Shown here piece by piece: positions 54,913 through 63,740 of a stretch of DNA of 64,000 nucleotides. Source of the stretch: Burkholderia sp. Leaf177. GTDB lineage: Bacteria > Pseudomonadota > Gammaproteobacteria > Burkholderiales > Burkholderiaceae. Each line of letters starts with the position of its first letter. The first letter of the stretch is position 1. The DNA is taken from positions 156,379 to 220,378 of the forward strand of contig NZ_LMPF01000003.1 in assembly GCF_001424345.1 (NCBI RefSeq), written 5' to 3'. The notes under the pieces were generated by a model. The model saw only the letters and a program-made list of their open reading frames with translations. It had not been told where the DNA came from and did not search any database. The translations under genes were made by a program, and so were the position numbers.

Positions 54913-56355
54913 TTAGAAGAACAACCATCCAGTAAGCAGGAACAAGGGCAGCAAGATGACCGCTGACCAGCCCAGGTATCCGAAGAAACTTGGCATCGCG
55001 ACGCCGCGCGATTCGGCGATCGCCTTGACCATGAAGTTGGGCGCGTTGCCTATGTAGCTGTTCGCGCCCATGAAAACGGCGCCCGCCGAGATTGCGGCGA
55101 GTGTGGTGGCGCCGGTCGTCATCAAGCTCTGCGCGTCGCCGCCGGCGAGGTTGAAGAAGACGAGGTACGTCGGCGCGTTATCGAGAAACGATGACAGCAA
55201 GCCCGTTGCCCAGAAGTACGCGATGTCGATAGGCTTGCCGCTCGAGTCGGTGACCAGATGCACGATGCCCGCAAACGCCCCGTCCGCGCCGGCACGCAAG
55301 ATCATGATGACTGGTGCAATGGTGATGAAGATGGCGGCGAAGAGCTTCGCGACCTCTTCTATAGGCGCCCAGTTGAACGCGTTGCCCTCCCGCGCGCTCT
55401 TCGGCGTGAGCGCGAGCGAAAGCAGCAACACGACTATGAGCATCACGTCGCGTACGAGATTCTGAAGCGCCACGTGCGTGCCGAATACATCGAACTCGAT
55501 ATCCGGTTTCCACAAGCCGCTCATCAGAACCAGCACGACAATTGCCGCGAGAAGAACGAAATTGATCTTCCCGTCGATGCTCAAAGGCGTTTTGCCCGCA
55601 GTCTCCTGCGGCGCATCTTCCTGCGCGAAGTAATACCGGTCGAACGCATAAAAAAGTACGAGCAAGACGCCGCAAATAAACAGCGTGGGCTTTGCGAGAT
55701 GCACGGTGGTCCAGAAAAAGCTGACGCCATTCAGAAAACCAAGGAACAGCGGCGGGTCACCAAGCGGCGAAAGCGAACCACCCGCATTGGCTACAAGAAA
55801 AATAAAGAACACCACCCGATGCACCTGATGCCTGCGCTGCTCGTTCGCGCGCAGTAAAGGACGGATCAGCAGCATGGCTGCGCCCGTTGTTCCCATAATG
55901 CTGGCGAGCACGGTGCCGAGCGCGAGTATGCCGGTGTTCATGCGAGGAGATCCGCGCAAATCACCATTCAGGCAAATTCCGCCCGCGACTGTAAACAGCG
56001 CGGCCAGCAAAATGATGAACGGAATATATTCTTCCAGCATGGCATGGACGAATGTGGCAAAGGCGGCTTGCGCTCCGAATCCCATTGCGAACGGCACGAG
56101 AAAAGCCAGCGCCCACGCTGCAGATATCTTGCCGTAATGACTATGCCAGGCGTGCGGCGCGACCAAAGGCGCAATGGCGATGGAAAGCAGAATGCCCGCG
56201 AACGGCAGCGCCCAAAGCGGCGATAACGCGCCGCCATTGAGCGTTGCCGCGGAGGCGTCCAGCGGTAACAACGTGATCACGAGAACCTGCATTAACCAAA
56301 GCATGTTCCGGCCGCGCCGCCCGCTTGAGTTCCGGCATGCGGCCGATGTATCCAT
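54913..56355 (-). CDS. Sodium/proton antiporter-like membrane protein (NhaD/citrate-transporter type)
   Basis: A polytopic inner-membrane protein of 480 residues with about twelve hydrophobic segments (for example PLWALPFAGILLSIAIAPLVA and LFAAIFITIAPVIMILRAG). Conserved loops GSLSPLGDPPLFLGFL and FLDNAPTYLVFFN are typical of the ion-transporter superfamily around NhaD, so Na+/H+ exchange is likely but the substrate is not proven. The ATG at 56355 has GGGGA upstream. The ATG at 56304 would place the signal-like first helix nearer the start and is a fair alternative. Confidence 0.85.
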   Translation of the reverse strand: MDTSAACRNSSGRRGRNMLWLMQVLVITLLPLDASAATLNGGALSPLWALPFAGILLSIAIAPLVAPHAWHSHYGKISAAWALAFLVPFAMGFGAQAAFATFVHAMLEEYIPFIILLAALFTVAGGICLNGDLRGSPRMNTGILALGTVLASIMGTTGAAMLLIRPLLRANEQRRHQVHRVVFFIFLVANAGGSLSPLGDPPLFLGFLNGVSFFWTTVHLAKPTLFICGVLLVLFYAFDRYYFAQEDAPQETAGKTPLSIDGKINFVLLAAIVVLVLMSGLWKPDIEFDVFGTHVALQNLVRDVMLIVVLLLSLALTPKSAREGNAFNWAPIEEVAKLFAAIFITIAPVIMILRAGADGAFAGIVHLVTDSSGKPIDIAYFWATGLLSSFLDNAPTYLVFFNLAGGDAQSLMTTGATTLAAISAGAVFMGANSYIGNAPNFMVKAIAESRGVAMPSFFGYLGWSAVILLPLFLLTGWLFF

Positions 56356-56480
56356 GTGATGGGGTCCCCGTTAGCCTGCACGTCGATCAAGGACTTGATT
56401 ATAACGAGCAGCCCAGTCCGGCTACCCTAGACCGAACGGCTAACGCTGAGCGATTTTGCGCGAATCCGCGTGCTTGCGAG

Positions 56481-57671
56481 CTACAGTTCTCCTACCGGCT
56501 TGGCGATATCGAAGACCTGACGCAGGTACGCAAGATAAGCCTGGTCTTCGCACATGTTCTTGCCGGGTGAATCGGAGAGCTTGGCGACTGGCTGACCGTT
56601 GCATCGGACCATCTTGATGACAATCTGCAGAGGCTGATAACCGAGGTCATTGGTGAGGTTCGTACCAACGCCGAACGCGAGCTGGCAGCGGCCGCGGAAA
56701 CGTTCGTAGAGGCGAAGGACTTTCGGGATATCGAGTGCGTCCGAGAAAACCAGTACCTTGGTTCGAGGGTCGCAGCGATTCTGTTCGTAGTGACGGATCA
56801 GGCGCTCGCCCCAGTCGAAGGGATCGCCGGAATCGTGACGCGCGCCGTCGAAGAGCTTGCAAAAGTACATGTCGAAGTCGTTGAGAAACGCCTTCATGCC
56901 ATAAACATCGGAGAGCGCAATGCCCAGATCACCGCGATATTCCTTGGCCCACATTTCGAAGCCGAACACTTGTGAATCGCGCAGCCTCGGACCGAGCGCC
57001 TGGCAAGCTTGCAAGTATTCGTGCGCCATCGTGCCGAGGGGACGAAGGCCATGCTTCATTGCGTAGTAGACGTTGCTCGTTCCGGTGAACTGTTCGCCGA
57101 GCCCTTCCTTCAGCTTGAGGATGACTTCTTCGTGCCACTTGCCCGAGAAACGGCGGCGGGTGCCGTAGTCGGCGATCTTGCAGTCCGAGACTTCGGGACG
57201 GCCGCCAAGCAGTTCGATCTTGTCGCGCAGCCGCTCGCGCCCGGTTTCGAAAGTCGGATCGCGCTGCGTGTTGCGGAAATAGACCTCGTTGACGATCGCG
57301 AGAACGGGGATCTCGAACAGGATGGTATGCAGCCAGGGTCCGACAATATCGATGTCGATCTCGCCGTTATTCTTCGCCGACGGCTTGATCGTCACGGACT
57401 TTTCGTTGAGATGAAAGAGCGCCAGGAAGTCGATGAAATCGCTCTTGATGAAGCGCATCCGCCGAAGGTATTCGAGTTCGTCGTCGGTGAAACGCAACTG
57501 ACAGAGCGCTCGCACTTCCTCCCGGATTTCATCGATATACGGAACGAGATCGACACCTTGCGTACGGCATCGGAATTTGTATTCCGCGTGCGCTGCCGGA
57601 AAGTGATGCAGGACCACCTGCATCATGGTGAACTTGTAGAGATCGGTATCGAGCAGCGAATGGATGATCAT
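56481..57671 (-). CDS. pncB: Nicotinate phosphoribosyltransferase
   Basis: Makes nicotinate mononucleotide from nicotinate and PRPP with ATP use, the salvage route to NAD. The 396-residue protein begins [17 protein letters not shown] and has the [23 protein letters not shown] and [10 protein letters not shown] elements of the family. The ATG at 57671 is preceded by CTGGAACC. The longer frame to 57818 is not family-like. It stands alone, with 425 bases on its promoter side. Confidence 0.95.
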   Translation of the reverse strand: MIIHSLLDTDLYKFTMMQVVLHHFPAAHAEYKFRCRTQGVDLVPYIDEIREEVRALCQLRFTDDELEYLRRMRFIKSDFIDFLALFHLNEKSVTIKPSAKNNGEIDIDIVGPWLHTILFEIPVLAIVNEVYFRNTQRDPTFETGRERLRDKIELLGGRPEVSDCKIADYGTRRRFSGKWHEEVILKLKEGLGEQFTGTSNVYYAMKHGLRPLGTMAHEYLQACQALGPRLRDSQVFGFEMWAKEYRGDLGIALSDVYGMKAFLNDFDMYFCKLFDGARHDSGDPFDWGERLIRHYEQNRCDPRTKVLVFSDALDIPKVLRLYERFRGRCQLAFGVGTNLTNDLGYQPLQIVIKMVRCNGQPVAKLSDSPGKNMCEDQAYLAYLRQVFDIAKPVGEL

Positions 57672-58099
57672 GGTTCCAGACGAACGGCTAGTACAACGGA
57701 AAGAACCGCCAGGCAAAAACCCGCGGGAAGAACCGCAAGCGGTGACACGGTTTGTATGGTCACGGTCTGAGAGGCGTGTGACGTGCATTGGCTGGTCCCC
57801 TGCGGCCTTGAAGTGCATGTTACCCGAAGTGCCGGCCTAGAGCCGCGCCCACGCTGGCTTCAGCATTCGCTAGCGACCACGCGCGGAGCACGTTTGCGTC
57901 CATAAACAAATCACTAAAGGATATAAAGCTTGCCAGATCGGGGTCGCGCTCGTATTTACCGGTACGCTACAATATTGGTTTTAGCGCGCGCAATGTGCAC
58001 AACCGGGCTCCCCTGCCCAGGAAAGAGACTGACGGTTCGAGTTTGAACCAGCGTCCAAGTTGCCCCGCCGCCCCACGAATTTCGCATGCAGGAGCCTGA
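57672..58099. other. Divergent intergenic region between pncB and fdxA
   Basis: No gene is seen. TACAAT at 57968-57973 is a candidate -10 for fdxA, but no good -35 lies at the right distance. The last bases before fdxA hold its ribosome-binding site (CAGGAGCCTGA). Confidence 0.5.
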
Positions 58100-58423
58100 A
58101 TGACTCACGTTGTGACCGAAAGCTGCATCAAGTGCCGTTACACCGATTGCGTGGACGTGTGCCCGGTGGATTGCTTCCGCGAAGGTCCCAATTTCCTCTC
58201 GATCGATCCGGACGAGTGCATCGACTGTGCCGTGTGCGTGGCGGAGTGCCCGGTCAATGCAATCTATGCTGAAGAAGACGTGCCGGGCGATCAACAGCAC
58301 TTCATCGAATTGAATGCAGATCTCTCGCGTTCTTGGCCGAGCATCACCAAGACCAAGGCGCCGCTGCCCGAAGCCGATGATTTCAAGGACGTAAAAGAGA
58401 AGCTCGAACTGCTCGAACGTTAA
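58100..58423 (+). CDS. fdxA: 7Fe ferredoxin FdxA
   Basis: Low-potential electron carrier with one [3Fe-4S] and one [4Fe-4S] cluster. Cysteines of the 107-residue protein at 9, 17, 50 and at 21, 40, 43, 46 match those of Azotobacter ferredoxin I displaced by one residue, so both clusters should form. The ATG at 58100 follows a GGAG site five bases earlier. It is monocistronic, with only a weak hairpin (GCGC TTATT GCGC CTTTTT) after the stop. Confidence 0.95.
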   Translation: MTHVVTESCIKCRYTDCVDVCPVDCFREGPNFLSIDPDECIDCAVCVAECPVNAIYAEEDVPGDQQHFIELNADLSRSWPSITKTKAPLPEADDFKDVKEKLELLER

Positions 58424-58504
58424 TGCGCTTATTGCGCCTTTTTGGCGATGGCGAATGGGTTATCGGTTGCCGGGAAATTTTTAAATCGAGATGAACGCAG
58501 GGTG

Positions 58505-58533
58505 TTGACAGTCTAGATTCCCCTCCATATAAT
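58505..58533 (+). promoter_or_regulatory. Perfect consensus sigma-70 promoter of tRNA-Asn
   Basis: TTGACA (58505-58510) and TATAAT (58528-58533) match the consensus exactly and are separated by exactly 17 bases. The tRNA 5' end is 23 bases beyond the -10, so the primary transcript has only a short leader. Confidence 0.9.
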
Positions 58534-58555
58534 TTCGTTTCTCTGCTGCAGATGT

Positions 58556-58631
58556 TCCCCGATAGCTCAGTTGGTAGAGCGCCGGACTGTTAATCCGTAG
58601 GTCCCTGGTTCGAGCCCAGGTCGGGGAGCCA
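58556..58631 (+). tRNA. tRNA-Asn(GTT)
   Basis: Acceptor stem TCCCCGA/TCGGGGA with G discriminator and encoded CCA. The D arm is GCTCAGTTGGTAGAGC, the anticodon loop CTGTTAA gives anticodon GTT, and the T arm contains GGTTCGAGC. All 76 bases are present. It has its own promoter and terminator. Confidence 0.97.
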
Positions 58632-58645
58632 AAAAGGTTCCAGCC

Positions 58646-58675
58646 AAAAAGCCCAATCGAAAGATTGGGCTTTTT
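58646..58675 (+). terminator. Terminator of tRNA-Asn
   Basis: AAAAAGCCCAATC pairs with GATTGGGCTTTTT around a GAAA tetraloop, 15 bases after the tRNA 3' end. Confidence 0.95.
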
Positions 58676-58864
58676 GCGTTTGGAGGGTGGGATTGAACCC
58701 GCTCGCGGACGTGCTGCGAAATGATCGCGCATCGATCAGGACAATTGAACGTCGCTGATTGCCCCACTCCGCGTAATCGCCCAATCTTTAAAATCGACGG
58801 TCGTCAGACAACGGTATAATCTGGGCTTGCTTCCACCGCCCGACCGACTCAAGGAGCGTTTCTG

Positions 58865-59608
58865 ATGGCCGAACCCCTCGCATCCGTCGCGACACCCCGA
58901 CGTGCCCGCAACCTCGCGGAGAGCGTGTTCGACTATGTGATCGAACAGATCGAATCTGCTGCCCTGAAGCCGGGCGACAAACTGCCGACCGAAGCCAAAC
59001 TCATGGCGACGCTCGGCGTTAGTCGTACAGTCGTACGCGAAGGCATTTCGCGTCTGCAGGCGAACGAGGTCATCGAAACACGGCATGGCATCGGCAGTTT
59101 CGTACTGGAGCCACGACGCGAGAAGCTCGGTATCGACATGGTGCCGGCCACTACCCTGCGTGACGTCCTCTCCGTGCTCGAATTGCGCATCAGCCTAGAG
59201 ACGGAATGCGCCGGTCTGGCCGCGCAGCGCGCACAACCTGAGGATCTCGTACGCATGCGCGCCGCGCTCGATGCAATCGAAGCAACCAGCCGCAACGGCA
59301 ATGACAGCGTGGCCGCAGATCTTCAGTTCCACATCGCGCTCGCCCGGGCAACGGGCAATCGCTATTTCGTCGATATCCTGACGCAAATGGGCTCCGCGCT
59401 GATTCCACGCAATCGCATTGACTCGGCGGGTATCGCCAAGGCGGATCCGAAGGCGTACATGTCGCTCGTGAACCTCGAACACGAGAGCATTCTTGAAGCC
59501 ATCGTCAGGCGCGATGCCGAAAGCGCCCGCGCCGCCATGCGCATGCACTTGTCGAATAGCCGCGAACGGTTGCGGCGCGCCAACCAGGCCGCCGACGCCA
59601 ATATCTGA
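58865..59608 (+). CDS. FadR-subfamily GntR transcription regulator
   Basis: The 247-residue protein has an N-terminal winged helix (LPTEAKLMATLGVSRTVVREGISRLQANEVIETRHGIGSFV, about residues 40-80) and the all-helical FCD effector domain (residues 100-235), which in this family binds a sugar acid or other carboxylate at a metal site (DLQFHIALARATGN and LEHESILEAI). It lies ahead of kdgD in the same direction with motif pairs between them, so control of kdgD is likely. Control of the nearby lactate operon is possible but unproven. The ATG at 58865 is 17 bases after a TCAAGGAGC ribosome-binding site. Confidence 0.92.
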   Translation: MAEPLASVATPRRARNLAESVFDYVIEQIESAALKPGDKLPTEAKLMATLGVSRTVVREGISRLQANEVIETRHGIGSFVLEPRREKLGIDMVPATTLRDVLSVLELRISLETECAGLAAQRAQPEDLVRMRAALDAIEATSRNGNDSVAADLQFHIALARATGNRYFVDILTQMGSALIPRNRIDSAGIAKADPKAYMSLVNLEHESILEAIVRRDAESARAAMRMHLSNSRERLRRANQAADANI

Positions 59609-59665
59609 CCCGCCGCTGTCTGACTGCTTCGCTCTGCAACTCAACGAATGCGGGCGCATCTTATC

Positions 59666-59809
59666 TTGTCTGACGTCATACTTTAACGGATACTGTGCGT
59701 GTGTTTGACATCGATCCCACAGATCTGTAAGGCTTTATAAATACGCGCAATTCGGGGTTAATACCCATACTACGACAAATCCGATCACCCGTAGAATGTC
59801 ATCAGACAA
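59666..59809. promoter_or_regulatory. Inverted pair of TTGTCTGA motifs before kdgD
   Basis: TTGTCTGACGTCA at 59666-59678 (plus) and TTGTCTGATGACA at 59809-59797 (minus) share eleven of thirteen bases and lie 130 bases apart in the regulator-kdgD gap. Both resemble the FadR-family operator pattern TnGTnnnACnA, the second less well. The second copy lies about 60 bases before the kdgD ATG, near where a promoter is expected. Binding by the adjacent regulator is an inference. Confidence 0.45.
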
Positions 59810-59866
59810 CGTATGTCAATATAACGAGTGCGCGCTGGCTACTTTAAAAAATACTCACGACCGAAC

Positions 59867-60784
59867 ATGACGACACCTCAAGAACTCAAGAAAATCGTTT
59901 CCGAAGGCCTGCTGTCTTTCCCTCTGACCGACTTCGATGAACAAGGCGATTTTCGCGCCGATACCTACGCCGAACGCCTCGAATGGCTCGCGCCCTACGG
60001 CGCGACAGCGTTGTTTGCGGCAGGCGGAACGGGCGAGTTCTTCTCGCTCACGCAGGCCGACTATTCGAACGTGATCCGCACCGCGACCGAAACCTGCAAA
60101 GGCAAGGTGCCGATCCTCGCCGGCGCGGGTGGCCCGACGCGCGTTGCCATCGCTTATGCGCAGGAAGCCGAGCGGCTGGGCGCGAACGGCATCTTGCTAA
60201 TGCCGCATTACCTGACCGAAGCCAGTCAGGAAGGGATTGCCGCGCACGTCGAGCAGGTTTGCAAGGCGGTCAAGAACATCGGGGTAATCGTCTATAACCG
60301 GGCGATTTCGAAGCTCAACGCGGACATGCTCGAACGTCTGGCAGACAGTTGCCCGAACCTGATCGGCTTCAAGGATGGAGTGGGCGAGATCGAAAACATG
60401 GTGACGATCCGTCGTCGTCTGGGTGATCGCTTCTCGTATCTCGGCGGCTTGCCGACTGCCGAGGTATATGCCGAAGCGTATAAGGCGCTGGGCGTGCCGG
60501 TGTATTCATCGGCGGTATTCAACTTCATTCCGAAAACGGCGATGGAGTTTTATCGCGCGGTGGCATCGCAGGATCACGCAACCACCGGCCGTCTGCTCGA
60601 TGAGTTTTTCATGCCATATCTCGCGATCCGGAATCGTCGCGCGGGATATGCGGTGAGTATTGTGAAGGCGGGCGCGAAGCTCATTGGCCGCAGCGCCGGT
60701 CCGGTTCGCGCGCCATTGACTGATCTGACCGAAGACGAAATGGCTCAACTAGATGTGCTGATCAAGAAGCTCGGTTCGCAGTAA
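59867..60784 (+). CDS. kdgD: 5-dehydro-4-deoxyglucarate dehydratase
   Basis: Removes water and CO2 from 5-keto-4-deoxyglucarate, giving 2,5-dioxopentanoate in glucarate/galactarate breakdown. The 305-residue protein is of the dihydrodipicolinate synthase family, with the Schiff-base lysine K169 (IGFKDGVGE), the tyrosine in VYNRA and the [10 protein letters not shown] loop. The ATG at 59867 gives the family N-terminus (TTPQELKK). The usual partners, gudD and a sugar-acid transporter, are not in view; here only a regulator accompanies it. A terminator follows. Confidence 0.95.
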   Translation: MTTPQELKKIVSEGLLSFPLTDFDEQGDFRADTYAERLEWLAPYGATALFAAGGTGEFFSLTQADYSNVIRTATETCKGKVPILAGAGGPTRVAIAYAQEAERLGANGILLMPHYLTEASQEGIAAHVEQVCKAVKNIGVIVYNRAISKLNADMLERLADSCPNLIGFKDGVGEIENMVTIRRRLGDRFSYLGGLPTAEVYAEAYKALGVPVYSSAVFNFIPKTAMEFYRAVASQDHATTGRLLDEFFMPYLAIRNRRAGYAVSIVKAGAKLIGRSAGPVRAPLTDLTEDEMAQLDVLIKKLGSQ

Positions 60785-60803
60785 TCGCCCGAAATACGCC
60801 AGC

Positions 60804-60843
60804 AAAAAGCCCGTTCCGCCAACGCAAGCGGAACGGGCTTTTG
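60804..60843. terminator. Bidirectional intrinsic terminator
   Basis: AAAAAGCCCGTTCCGC pairs with GCGGAACGGGCTTTT around an eight-base loop. It lies between kdgD and the convergent lutC. Confidence 0.95.
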
Positions 60844-60860
60844 TACGTCTGCAAGTCAGT

Positions 60861-61448
60861 TCAGGCCGTGAGCAAAACAACCGTCAGCGACCTCACGCCT
60901 TGCGCGCCGCGAATCAGCACGCCTTCAATGTCGGCTGTGGCGGATGGCCCTGTCACCAGCACCGCGTATCGGGCGCTCTTGAAATCGTCCTGCCTGTACA
61001 CGTCCTGCAGTCCATCCACGATCCGCGCCGGATCGAGCAGCACGACGAGATGTTGCACGAGATACCCAATCGAGTTGACGATGTACTCGTCCTCGCTGAA
61101 CCACACCGAGCCGGTTTCCGCCACGCCGAAACGCGCACGCACGACGCCGGCATCGACGTCCTGCAGCAAAGCGGGCGACATCTCCGGGGCAAGCGCGCGG
61201 TTTCCATCGATACCCGGAACCGCCGAGGCAATCACAGCATCGGCGCCGAAGCGCTCGGCAAGCAGGGCGCGCACCGTATCGAGCGATTCGCCTTCGACCA
61301 CCGTTCCGCCCATTGCCGCCAGCGCCGTGCGAAAACGTTCGAGGCGCTCGCCTGGAGGTGTATCGAAAAGGGGCACTTCAGGGCGCGGACGGGCCGCCGG
61401 TTGCGCCGCGCGAATCTTGGCGAGGAACGCTTCACGGGTTGTCGTCAT
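60861..61448 (-). CDS. lutC: LutC, L-lactate utilization protein (LUD domain)
   Basis: Third part of the LutABC L-lactate dehydrogenase complex. The 195-residue protein is a single LUD domain, with the nucleotide-binding-like GVAETGSVWFSEDE and LVQHLVVLLDP stretches. The ATG at 61448 overlaps the lutB stop (ATGA). Its own end faces kdgD behind a terminator. Confidence 0.93.
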   Translation of the reverse strand: MTTTREAFLAKIRAAQPAARPRPEVPLFDTPPGERLERFRTALAAMGGTVVEGESLDTVRALLAERFGADAVIASAVPGIDGNRALAPEMSPALLQDVDAGVVRARFGVAETGSVWFSEDEYIVNSIGYLVQHLVVLLDPARIVDGLQDVYRQDDFKSARYAVLVTGPSATADIEGVLIRGAQGVRSLTVVLLTA

Positions 61449-62854
61449 TTCTGCGCCGCCTTGCGATTTTTCTTGTACCAGTCGTGGAAGGTTTCAGGCG
61501 GTGTTTCGGGCAAGTCGCGCTGACGGCCCCAGATGTTCAGCGGGTTATACAACACGAAATTCGGCAGGCGTTTCAACGCGCCGCCAAGCGACGCCACCGT
61601 GCCGCGATACAGCGTCGGGCTTGCAAGCAGGCGCCCCGCCATCTTCAGCACTTCGGCCTTCACGAACGGCACTTCGTGATTCGCCGCGATGACCTCGCGC
61701 CACTTGTAGATCTGCTCGTGGATGTTGACTTTCGTTGGGCAGACGTTCGTGCAGCTGCCATTCAACGTCGATGCAAACGGCAAGCTGCTGAAGCGCTTCA
61801 TATCGTAAGTCGGGTTGATGATCGCGCCGATCGGCCCCGAATACGTAAAGCCATACGACAACCCGCCGCTACGCCGATAAACCGGGCACGTATTCATGCA
61901 CGCGCCGCAGCGGATGCATTTGAGCGAGTACCAGAAATCCTCCATGGCAAGGCGTTCGGAACGGCCGTGATCCACGAGGATGTAGTGCATCTCCGAACCC
62001 GGACGCGGCGCCCGGAAATGCGAAGTGTATTGCGTGATCGGCGAGCCAAGCGCGCTCCGTGACAGCATGCGTACGAACACACCGAGATCGGAAATCATGG
62101 GAATCAGCTTTTCGATACCAATCGATGCAATATGCAACGGCGGCACATTCGCCGACAAATCCGCGTTGCCTTCGTTCGTGCACACCACGACCGTGCCGGT
62201 CTCGGCGACCGCGAAGTTGCAGCCCGTCATGCCGGCCGTTTTCTCACGCACGAAATACGGTCGCGTGTTCATGCGCTGGCTTTCGGCGAGATAGTGGATG
62301 TCGCTATTCTTGGGATCCGTGCCGATGGTCCGTCCGAACAATTCGGCAACATCCGCGCGCAACTTGTGCACGGCCGGCACGACCATATGGCTCGGGTCCT
62401 GATTGTCCAGTTGCTGGATGCGTTCGCCGAGATCCGTTTCCATCACCGTGATACCGCGCGGTTCGACGTACTCGCGCATCTTGCATTCATCGGTGAGCAT
62501 GGATTTGCTTTTGACGAGCGTGGTCAGGCCGCGCTCGGACATCAGCTTGTAGACGATCTTGTTGTGTTCCTCGGCGGTCGCCGCGAAATGCACCGTGACG
62601 CCGTGCGACTCGGCTTGCGTGATGAACTGCTCGAGATATTCGGAGAGATGCGAGAGCGTGTGCTCCTTGATCCCCGACGCCAGATCCCGCAGCGTCTCCC
62701 ATTCCGGCATGCCGTGCGCCTGCGCATCGCGTTTGCTGCGCAGGTCCCAGAGGCGTTTATCGTGGAAAGCGACGTGATCCGTTTTCGCGATAAACGCACC
62801 CGCCGCTTTCGCGTGATCCAGCCGTTTGCTCTTGCCCTTCACGACGTCGCTCAT
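61445..62854 (-). CDS. lutB: LutB, iron-sulfur subunit of L-lactate utilization
   Basis: Carries electrons from lactate oxidation. The 469-residue protein has the LUD domain (about 60-300, GCNFAVAETGTVVVCTNEGN) and then two ferredoxin-like cluster motifs: CIRCGACMNTCPVYR and the later SCTNVCPTKV. The ATG at 62854 overlaps the lutA stop (ATGA). The frame upstream to 63361 is lutA read out of phase. Confidence 0.95.
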   Translation of the reverse strand: MSDVVKGKSKRLDHAKAAGAFIAKTDHVAFHDKRLWDLRSKRDAQAHGMPEWETLRDLASGIKEHTLSHLSEYLEQFITQAESHGVTVHFAATAEEHNKIVYKLMSERGLTTLVKSKSMLTDECKMREYVEPRGITVMETDLGERIQQLDNQDPSHMVVPAVHKLRADVAELFGRTIGTDPKNSDIHYLAESQRMNTRPYFVREKTAGMTGCNFAVAETGTVVVCTNEGNADLSANVPPLHIASIGIEKLIPMISDLGVFVRMLSRSALGSPITQYTSHFRAPRPGSEMHYILVDHGRSERLAMEDFWYSLKCIRCGACMNTCPVYRRSGGLSYGFTYSGPIGAIINPTYDMKRFSSLPFASTLNGSCTNVCPTKVNIHEQIYKWREVIAANHEVPFVKAEVLKMAGRLLASPTLYRGTVASLGGALKRLPNFVLYNPLNIWGRQRDLPETPPETFHDWYKKNRKAAQK

Positions 62855-63594
62855 GCGCGTGCTCCGTTCAGAACCTGGGCAATGTGGATGAACCGTGCAT
62901 CGAGTTTCAGGCGTTCGGCGCAGCCTTGCTGATGCATGAGGCACGACATGTCGCCGGAGACGATGTATTGCGCGCCCGCGCCCAAATGGTCGCGCACCTT
63001 GTCCTGTCCCATCCTCACCGATACCGCTTCTTCCGTCACGGAAAACGTGCCGCCGAAGCCGCAACATTCGTCGGGTCGGGTTGGTGCGACGAATTCGATG
63101 CCCTTTACGCCTTCGAGCAACGCGCGCGGTTTGGAGAACGGCGCTCCGCCGATTTCCGATGCCGATACTTCCTTCAGATGCCGAATCGCGCTGCAGCTGT
63201 TGTGCAGGCCTACGCGGTGCGGGAATTCGGCCCATGGAAATTCGCGCACCTTGAGGACATCGTGGAGAAACTCGACGAGCTCGTAGGCGCTTGTTCGAAC
63301 CTTTTTCACCGATGCCGTTTGTTCGATTGCCGTTAGATGTTCGCGCACGTGGTGGATGCAACTCGCCGAGGGTCCGACCACGTAGTCGTAATCGGCGAAG
63401 TTGCGGGCGAACACGCGTTCCGCGCCGGCGGATTCTTTTTGCGCGCCGCTGTTTGCCATGGGCTGGCCGCAGCAGGTTTGTTCTTCGGGGTAATCGACGT
63501 CTACGCCTAGCCGTTCTAGCAGTTCGAGCGTCGCAATGCCTACTTCAGGATAGAACGCATCAATGAAACACGGGACGAACAAGGCAACTTTCAT
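62851..63594 (-). CDS. lutA: LutA, cysteine-rich subunit of L-lactate utilization
   Basis: A heterodisulfide-reductase-like subunit with two CCG domains. The 247-residue protein has EQTCCGQPMANSG in the first and DECCGFGGTFSV in the second, with further cysteines in PCFID and ASCIHH. The order lutA-lutB-lutC with ATGA overlaps makes one tightly coupled operon. The ATG at 63594 gives the normal N-terminus KVALFVPCFID. A promoter and operator are seen upstream. Confidence 0.95.
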   Translation of the reverse strand: MKVALFVPCFIDAFYPEVGIATLELLERLGVDVDYPEEQTCCGQPMANSGAQKESAGAERVFARNFADYDYVVGPSASCIHHVREHLTAIEQTASVKKVRTSAYELVEFLHDVLKVREFPWAEFPHRVGLHNSCSAIRHLKEVSASEIGGAPFSKPRALLEGVKGIEFVAPTRPDECCGFGGTFSVTEEAVSVRMGQDKVRDHLGAGAQYIVSGDMSCLMHQQGCAERLKLDARFIHIAQVLNGARA

Positions 63595-63665
63595 TTTGAT
63601 TTTTACGCTGGCGCTCGGGGGAATTTTTGGGTTGCTGGCGGTTTCGGATCTTTTTGTGGTCAGCG

Positions 63666-63707
63666 TGGTCTGACCAAGACTTTAAAGTTTGTGGTGTTTC
63701 ATGTCAA
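63666..63707 (-). promoter_or_regulatory. Promoter and FadR-type operator of the lut operon
   Basis: On the minus strand TTGACA (63707-63702) and TAAAGT (63684-63679) are separated by exactly 17 bases. The palindrome TGGTCTGACCA at 63666-63676 covers the predicted start site and fits the TnGTnnnACnA pattern bound by LldR/PdhR-type FadR regulators. It is placed to repress transcription. The cognate regulator may lie beyond the right edge, or be the FadR-type protein at 58865-59608. Confidence 0.65.
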
Positions 63708-63740
63708 ACTAAGGACTCGGGAGTCCGAGGGTGACGGTGG

